From Trebouxia sp. TZW2008 (Eukaryota > Chlorophyta > Trebouxiophyceae > Trebouxiales > Trebouxiaceae): DNA of 64,000 nt. Below the pieces are notes generated by a model. The model had not been told where the DNA came from, ran no database searches, and was given only the letters and a program-made list of their open reading frames with translations. Shown piece after piece: positions 58,631 to 64,000 of the stretch. Each line of letters starts with the position of its first letter. Positions within the stretch are counted from its first letter, which is position 1. Where the stretch lies: positions 1-64,000 of the forward strand of contig BDIU01000205.1 in assembly GCA_002118135.1 (NCBI GenBank), read 5' to 3'. The position numbers were made by a program, and so were the translations under genes.

Positions 58631-58683
<53 letters not shown>

Positions 58684-58712
58684 CGTTGCTGTTGATGTTG
58701 CCGTTGCTGTTG
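58631..58712. repeat. (GTTGCT)n hexanucleotide repeat
   Basis: About 13 units, interrupted near the 3' end. It gives long Val-Ala or Leu frames that are artefacts. Confidence 0.92.
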
Positions 58713-60218
58713 CCAGTGGCGCCAGCACCTTCCCAGCACACGAAAGCTGCATGCCAATGTGCCTGCTTAGTCACAGCTGCTGCAAAGTTGCCTGTCACCC
58801 ATGTCAAAAACATTGTCAAATGGTGGCTGCATTCAGACGCCAAGGCAAGGTGGCTGCATTCATAGATGTGACTGCAGGTGTAGTGGAATGAACAACGCAA
58901 ATTGAACCTTGCGCCCAGGACACAAGTAGCCCAGTAATGCCTGCTGCATTGCAGGCAAGCAAGGTGACACTGACTGTGCAGCATGCAATGATTCACTGTT
59001 TCTTGGATTCCAGGCAAAAGGCAGTGTGTGCATGTATGTGTGCCTGCACTACATCAAGCTAGAGTGCTCGTCACTCACAGCTCACTATCCTGTGTTGAGT
59101 TGTCGCTGGATGCATCTTGCCAAGAACTTCTTTTTGTGAAACTGATAGGATCAGTGTGGAAGACAACAGCGTGCGTTGCATTGATGGCATGCACAGCACT
59201 TACTTCAATGGGGTGATGTTACTTTCAAGCCTCCAAACTACTCACATTAGGCAACTGCCACAAGTGTCAAAGGAGCGCGTTGTATTGCTGGAATTGCCCC
59301 AGTGGCTTTCAGCTCGTGATGTCGAGTGTACTTGCATCAACTTCATAAGCCAACTTGTTAGGGACTGACATTGGGCTTTGAACGGTTGACTGGGCATAAC
59401 TTGTTTGGTTTAACAACGGCATCATGGTCTCCAACAGACTAAATGTACAGGCTAGAGCTCTGAAATGAAGGCTTCAAGTGGCTTGACTTCTGTGCATGCA
59501 AAGCCCGGCAGCGTGCATAGCTAGCTAGCATGTCATGCAAGGGTACATCATGCCATGCATAAGTGGAAGCTTGCAAACGTACCAGCGCCAGCTGTGGCAA
59601 AGCACAAGCCTCAGCTTTGATGCATGCCGAGCTTTGTAGCTTCAGACCTGCACACGTTGCAGTTTTGCAGCATGACTAATGCTAGGGCAATATTGGACGG
59701 GGCCATGTGGAGGCCACATGAACGCTTGGGTTACCAAAGCAGCACAGCATGCGGTCAGGTCAGCCGGGTTCAGCAGCTGCCATCAAACGCAGCTGTAGCT
59801 GGCGGAGGCGCTTGGGTGCAACAGCTGTCGCAACGGATGCGTGCGCGGATTGCCGGCACGAGCACCAATCTGCTGTTCGACATATCCGCTGCGTCGGGAA
59901 GTCGTGCGACCAAGCGGTTCTGGCTTCTCGTTCAAACTCAATTTTTGAAAGCTCTCGTTGAAGTGCATACGACGTCGTAAGGTGGCTTGGATATTCCAAG
60001 ACACTGCCAGAGGGCCTTTTGTGTGGTGGTACTGTACGACTGCGCTCATCCAGTGTCATCGAGGGTCAGCTTAGCACGCGCCAAGTGTTGACCGGCCTGT
60101 CGGACGAGGAGGCTTGAGCTTGCAGCTGCAGCAATACAGCAAGAGAAGCTCCAACATTCGTCATTCGCCATCTTTCAGACATCATTCCCACGCTGCTCCA
60201 AGGCCAGTCCAGTCGGCG
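58713..60218. other. No recognised gene
   Basis: An open frame at 59117-59368 (+) ends in LLELPQWLSARDVECTCINF and looks protein-like, but I recognise no family and see no clear partner exons. The last few hundred bases are the promoter side of the expansin-like gene. Confidence 0.4.
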
Positions 60219-61596
60219 ATGGGTGGTCCAAGGTGGAGCAGCGAGAGCTGGCTGACAGCCATCGTGGTCACTGTCTATGCATGCCTTCAGCCAGCAGACG
60301 CCTACACACTTGGCCGAGCAACTTACTACGGAGCAGGGGATGGCTTCACATTGAACGACGGTTCCTGCGCCTGCCACAAGCAGGACGTCAAGTCCGGCTG
60401 GCTCAGCAGTCGGTGTGAGAGTGGCTTCTGCTTTGATTACATAGGTGAGAAAAGCAACCTTTGCATAGCTTCTCAAATTAGCGTGCAGCCTGTACATGCT
60501 GCTTGCATCAGGTCTGCTTGAAGTGTTGCAATGACCGTGCACCTGTGTGCTGTGAATGTGAAGATGCGCGATGTCAGCAGCTTTGTACAACATTGTACAT
60601 ATGCAAGTAAAACCAAAGCGTGCCTAGGTGCAGTCTGTACTAGCTGCTTGCATTATGTCTCCTTGAAGCGTTGCAATGACACTGTACTCACATGGTGTGG
60701 GTGCAGGAATGCACAATGTCAGCAGCTTCGTCAGACACGCAAGTCTGCATTCAAGCTATTGCAAACATGCTTTGTTACTGCTGCAGCGGCAGCAATTCTG
60801 TACTACCTATGGTCTAGGTTAGCACAGGACTGGGCTGGTTCAAGACAGTCGATTCCTCCAGTACATACCTAGCTGGCCTGCTGAGCCCGTCTGATACACG
60901 TGTAGATTGAATCCTGGGCTGCTTCTGTCTTCAGACTCTCCTGTATCAGTTTGATGCCCCCTAAAAGCGCTGGCACGGCGTTATGTTCATCTTCATCACA
61001 AGCAGACCAGCAACATGTCAGCTCTCTTTGCATGTGCAGGCTCCCCACAACCAAGTCCTGGTGATGGCCTAGTGGCAGCAATCAACACACCAGGACTGAA
61101 CAACACTGATGAGTGCGGGACATGCTATGCCGTGTCCTGTGTAGATGGGCCCACTAGAGGTTCACCAGGTTCAGAGTTCAGAGACTCAGGCTGTATCAAT
61201 AGCAAGCCAATCACTGTCATGATCACAGATTCATGCCCTTGCGATCATGCTAATCCTAACAACCAGAAGTGGTGTTGTGGGGACAAAACGCACCTGGACT
61301 TGTCATATTCAGCGTTTGCAAAGATTGCAGACCCAACAAAGGGGGTGGTGGATATCAGATGGGAGAAGTTGGAGTCCTGCACCCCGCATAAGCATGCAGT
61401 GAACACCAAAACATGTGACAATCTAGAGAAATACAGAGCGGCTTTCAAAGCTGCAGATATATGCAGGATGATTTTTGGTGCCTCCCTATCTTTCTTGTTT
61501 GCTGGCTTTGTTCTGGTCTATCTGATCACAGGCATCTGGCACAGGGTGTATCAGTACAGGCAAGAAACTGTGCATGAGCATCTGTGTGATTGCTAG
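60219..61596 (+). CDS. Expansin-like DPBB protein with C-terminal membrane anchor
   Basis: Exons 60219-60444 and 61040-61596; 260 aa. An N-terminal signal or anchor (WLTAIVVTVYACL) is followed by a double-psi beta-barrel of expansin type: GRATYYGAGDG, ECGTCYAVSC, ITVMITDSCPC and HLDLSYSAFAKIA. The expansin HFD motif reads HLD here. Many cysteines fit disulfides of a secreted fold. The C-terminal CBM63 domain of plant expansins is absent. A single membrane helix at about 219-241 (FGASLSFLFAGFVLVYLI) with a short cytosolic tail replaces it. A role in cell-wall loosening or wall binding at the plasma membrane is an inference. I chose the ATG at 60219 because the longer frame begins without ATG. 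The intron holds a ~150-bp duplicated segment (near 60505 and 60640). Confidence 0.75.
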
Positions 61597-62424
61597 TCTA
61601 ATGCCTTAAGGCCCTTGTCAATACTGGTGCAAAGCACTGTGCCATGTTTTAGTGAAATAATAGCATGGTAGCGTTTCCACTGGCGGTCACTTACAGGTCT
61701 TGTTGTGTTTGCAGCGTCTCAAGCAAAAACCATATGATTTATGTGTCATCAGCAGTGTTATGTATGGTTTGTGAGACAGTACTGAACAACAAATATCAGT
61801 CTTGATTTTGTGCAAAATTTTAGTTTCCCCTAGTTCAACCTGCCCACCGTGAGACATAAATGTATGATTTCTTTGTGTCGCTGACATAGTGATCCAGCTG
61901 CTTAATTGAGCTGAACATGACGAGCCATATGCTCTGATCTGCTCATTTCAAGGCTTGTCATTTCGCTGTAACAGCTGCTGTACTGCAAGCATGCATCTGG
62001 CATCGCGCATTCATGCACATATGCATGCACAAGTTACTGCGTGCCCATATGTGCGACCGCTAATGTTGAGTAATGCCAAAGTAAATATTTAGATTGATGC
62101 ACTGCGGATGCATGCAGCACTCAAGCCAAACAGCAGGTGTACACAACCTTACTCATTACAAAAAAGAACAGTGCTTGTGGATGTTTGCTGTGAGCAAGAG
62201 CATGTCATTGTGACGCGTTACTTATGACAACCGAACTGATGGTTGAATTCCAGAGTTGACATCAAATTGGCTTTCTACCTGCAGATGTCTGCACACCCTT
62301 ATCATGTAATGACCAATCAGTTTAGCAAAGCATAGTCAGAACGCAGTTGCAGTTCATCAAATAACTGAAATGAAATCGCAAAGCTGTTCCTGCAAAGCTG
62401 CTGTGAAAGAATATGTTTCCAAAA
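61597..62424. other. Intergenic
   Basis: Between the expansin-like gene (+) and the 3' end of the short-chain dehydrogenase (-). No conserved feature is recognised. Confidence 0.5.
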
Positions 62425-63080
62425 CTACTGCTTTACGTTATCTGGAGGTCCTGACCGTGTCCTCTCGCCTGCCATTGTCATGATGGAGATGTCATCAGGC
62501 AAGGCATTGGATGAGAAGCTGAAGACCTGCACAGCCCAGCAAGCTCTTGAGATGGCCAGGCTGCTGCTTCAGTGTGGAGTAAGGCGGGGTTAGCACAAAT
62601 TTTGGCAGTGACGAATCCCATGCAAGCTGCTTCGGTGTGACACAATTGCATGGGTGAACATACTTGACATTCAGGCCTTGATATGAGCCAATGTACAGCG
62701 GGATTCCGGGAAATTGTGGCAAGACAATTTCTGCCAAAGCGCAGAGTTCACATACCAATATATGGGTATTGAACCTGCACGGTCATCAGAATCAAGTGCA
62801 CACCAGCATTACGGCTAGGCATGTCACTGGGTTGGCCTCCTTTGCACGTATCAGATGATTATGCAATCACACTTGTTGTAAACAACACCAGATTGGCAGT
62901 GATATTTAGTCTTGGCATTGCCACCAGGGTTTTGCTCACCAGCATGGCAGCCTTGGCAATGTCACTAGGTTGAGCTTCCTTTTCAGGTACGGGCTCCATG
63001 TCGTCTCTGTCTATAGTCATGGGTGTATACGTTGCTGGAGGGTAGACAGTCACAACCTTGATGCCCTTGTCCTTGAAGAA
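62425..63080 (-). CDS. Short-chain dehydrogenase/reductase, last exons only
   Basis: Two exons on the minus strand: 63080-62940 and 62526-62425 (stop at 62425-62427), joined in phase. The protein reads KGIKVVTVYPPATYTPM, then PSDIAKAAMLVFSFSSNALP and ends GPPDNVKQ. This matches the C-terminal third of classical SDR enzymes, where the GIxVxxxxPPAxxTPM loop follows the active-site helix and PxDIAxAxL is the last conserved helix. The catalytic YxxxK and Rossmann parts must lie upstream, probably outside the window. A possible small exon (VGLQGLEQRLHN) near 63413-63376 does not fit the phase and is not included. Substrate unknown. A decayed copy of the first exon's end lies at 62795-62860. Confidence 0.6.
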
Positions 63081-63164
63081 CTGCAGAAGCAATTGGATAG
63101 GGTGACAAAATTGCCAGAAGCATGTTGTGAAGCATACCGTAGTTTCTGATCTTGTACACAATTC

Positions 63165-63310
63165 TGTATATAAGGATTCTGTATACAAGGACATTGTCAA
63201 CGTAAGGACAATGCTGTTGGAAACCAGTCAAAGCCTTCTGACTACAGCGGTGCCTTTGAGCAAGGCCAATTCGGTACAAGGAAAAATTCCTGGGTACCCA
63301 AAGTTTCTGG
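63165..63310. mobile_element. Degenerate MITE-like repeat, copy 3
   Basis: Carries TATACAAGGACATTGTCAAC, GTAAGGACAATG and GGTACAAGGA motifs in the same order as the elements at 50631-50808 and 11285-11455. Termini are eroded. Confidence 0.45.
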
Positions 63311-63706
63311 GCTACAGAGGCAGATCATTTGCACAAAGCACGGTACAGTGCAAAGAACATGGTGAGGTGAGCTTACCATTGTGCAGCCTTTGCTCCAGCC
63401 CCTGAAGCCCCACCTGCACCACACCACACAACACTGCTCACTTTAGACAGCACTCCAGAACATCACAGACGTTGTCACACCACGCAACCCTGCTCAGCAC
63501 AGGCATTTTGGCGCAGCATAGCAAAGTTGTCACAGCGCAGCAAATTTGTCTCAGCACAGAAAGCATGTCACAGCCATGCATGACACAGTGGCAAAAGCTT
63601 GTCACAGAACAATGAGCTTGTCGCAGCCACCACACAGCACAGCAAGGTTGACACAACAAAGCAAGCTTGCCAAAGCATAAAGCTCAGCATAGTCTCTATG
63701 GCCCAG

Positions 63707-63877
63707 CACGTGTGACGCAGCATGCACGTGCTGGTGCACGCTGCGTCACCGGCACGTGACGCAGGTGCTAGTGACATGCTGGTGTCATGTCACCAGCACA
63801 TGAGGCAAGACACGTGCCTCACCTCACGTGCTGGTGATGTCACCAGGTCACGTGAGGTCACCGGGTCACCTCACGTG
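63707..63877. promoter_or_regulatory. Seven CACGTG elements in 171 bp
   Basis: Perfect CACGTG at 63707, 63725, 63753, 63811, 63825, 63849 and 63872, with many overlapping inverted repeats of the type TCACGTGA/GGTCACC. Could be a bHLH/bZIP-bound control region or a palindromic repeat. The sequence around it is short-repeat-rich. Confidence 0.6.
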
Positions 63878-64000
63878 ACGTGTTGATGCGAGGGTCCCAG
63901 ACCACAACACCTGAGTATGCCTGGCCTTGGCATGGTTGTCACAGCACAAGCTTGTCGCAGCCATTGTGACACAGCACAGCAAGCTTGCTAAAGTGTAAAG

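Larger units (their letters stand above)
63081..64000. other. Repeat-rich end of window
   Basis: Contains a MITE-like repeat (63165-63310), ACA/AGC-rich sequence (63420-63700, 63930-64000) and the CACGTG array. It probably lies in an intron or the 5' flank of the short-chain dehydrogenase gene. Confidence 0.5.

Noticed and set aside
58602..58891. Poly-Leu and poly-Val-Ala proteins
   Set aside because: Translation of the (GTTGCT)n repeat.
62425..63080. 3-ketodihydrosphingosine reductase, which would pair with LCB1
   Set aside because: Only the C-terminal third of an SDR is visible and its motifs are generic; a sphingolipid role cannot be supported.
1..64000. Nitrate reductase or NRT2 genes expected in such a cluster
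   Set aside because: No molybdenum-cofactor, cytochrome b5 or MFS nitrate-transporter motifs were seen on either strand.

Overview
The window is nuclear DNA of a green alga. Genes are rich in spliceosomal introns with GT-AG and some GC-AG ends. Protein families are plant/green-algal: an RWP-RK regulator of the NIT2 type without a PB1 domain, a plant-type ferredoxin nitrite reductase, a NAR2 nitrate-transport partner, a plant-type CRM1 and an ILR3-like bHLH. Two short TTTAGGG units occur near 58.0 kb. Base composition is close to even, unlike Chlamydomonas, so a trebouxiophyte-like chlorophyte is my best guess; the species cannot be fixed from this sequence. Exon models were built by hand from splice signals, reading phase and family conservation. 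Each model given as complete closes in frame.

Layout. 1.9-6.6 kb (+): NAR1-type formate/nitrite transporter, 347 aa, 6 exons. 7.8-10.1 kb (-): bHLH factor, 449 aa, 4 exons, preceded by six CACGTG boxes. 11.1-23.1 kb (-): exportin-1/CRM1, 1070 aa, 18 exons. 23.6-27.6 kb (+): LCB1 subunit of serine palmitoyltransferase, 530 aa, 8 exons, divergent from exportin. 28.1-35.0 kb (+): NIT2-like RWP-RK nitrate regulator, 969 aa, 15 exons. 37.1-40.8 kb (-): arylamine N-acetyltransferase, 343 aa, 4 exons. 41.5-42.3 kb (+): small coiled-coil protein with a lipid-anchor-like N terminus. 44.2-52.6 kb (-): ferredoxin-nitrite reductase, 628 aa, 11 exons. 53.4-54.6 kb (+): NAR2, 230 aa, 3 exons, divergent from nitrite reductase. 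54.6-60.2 kb: no recognised gene, several repeats. 60.2-61.6 kb (+): membrane-anchored expansin-like protein. 62.4-63.1 kb (-): last exons of a short-chain dehydrogenase, then a second CACGTG array.

Four of the genes serve one pathway. NAR2 partners the plasma-membrane nitrate transporter, NAR1 moves nitrite into the plastid, nitrite reductase makes ammonium there, and NIT2 is the transcriptional activator of the pathway. This is a nitrate-assimilation cluster that includes its own regulator. Nitrate reductase and the NRT2 transporter were not found in the window.

The most striking structural feature is that many exons are surrounded by decayed direct copies of their own edges. Copies of the 5' part of an exon with its acceptor lie upstream, and copies of the 3' part with its donor lie downstream. 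In the NIT2 gene one such copy appears to have been taken into the protein as an in-frame duplicated exon.
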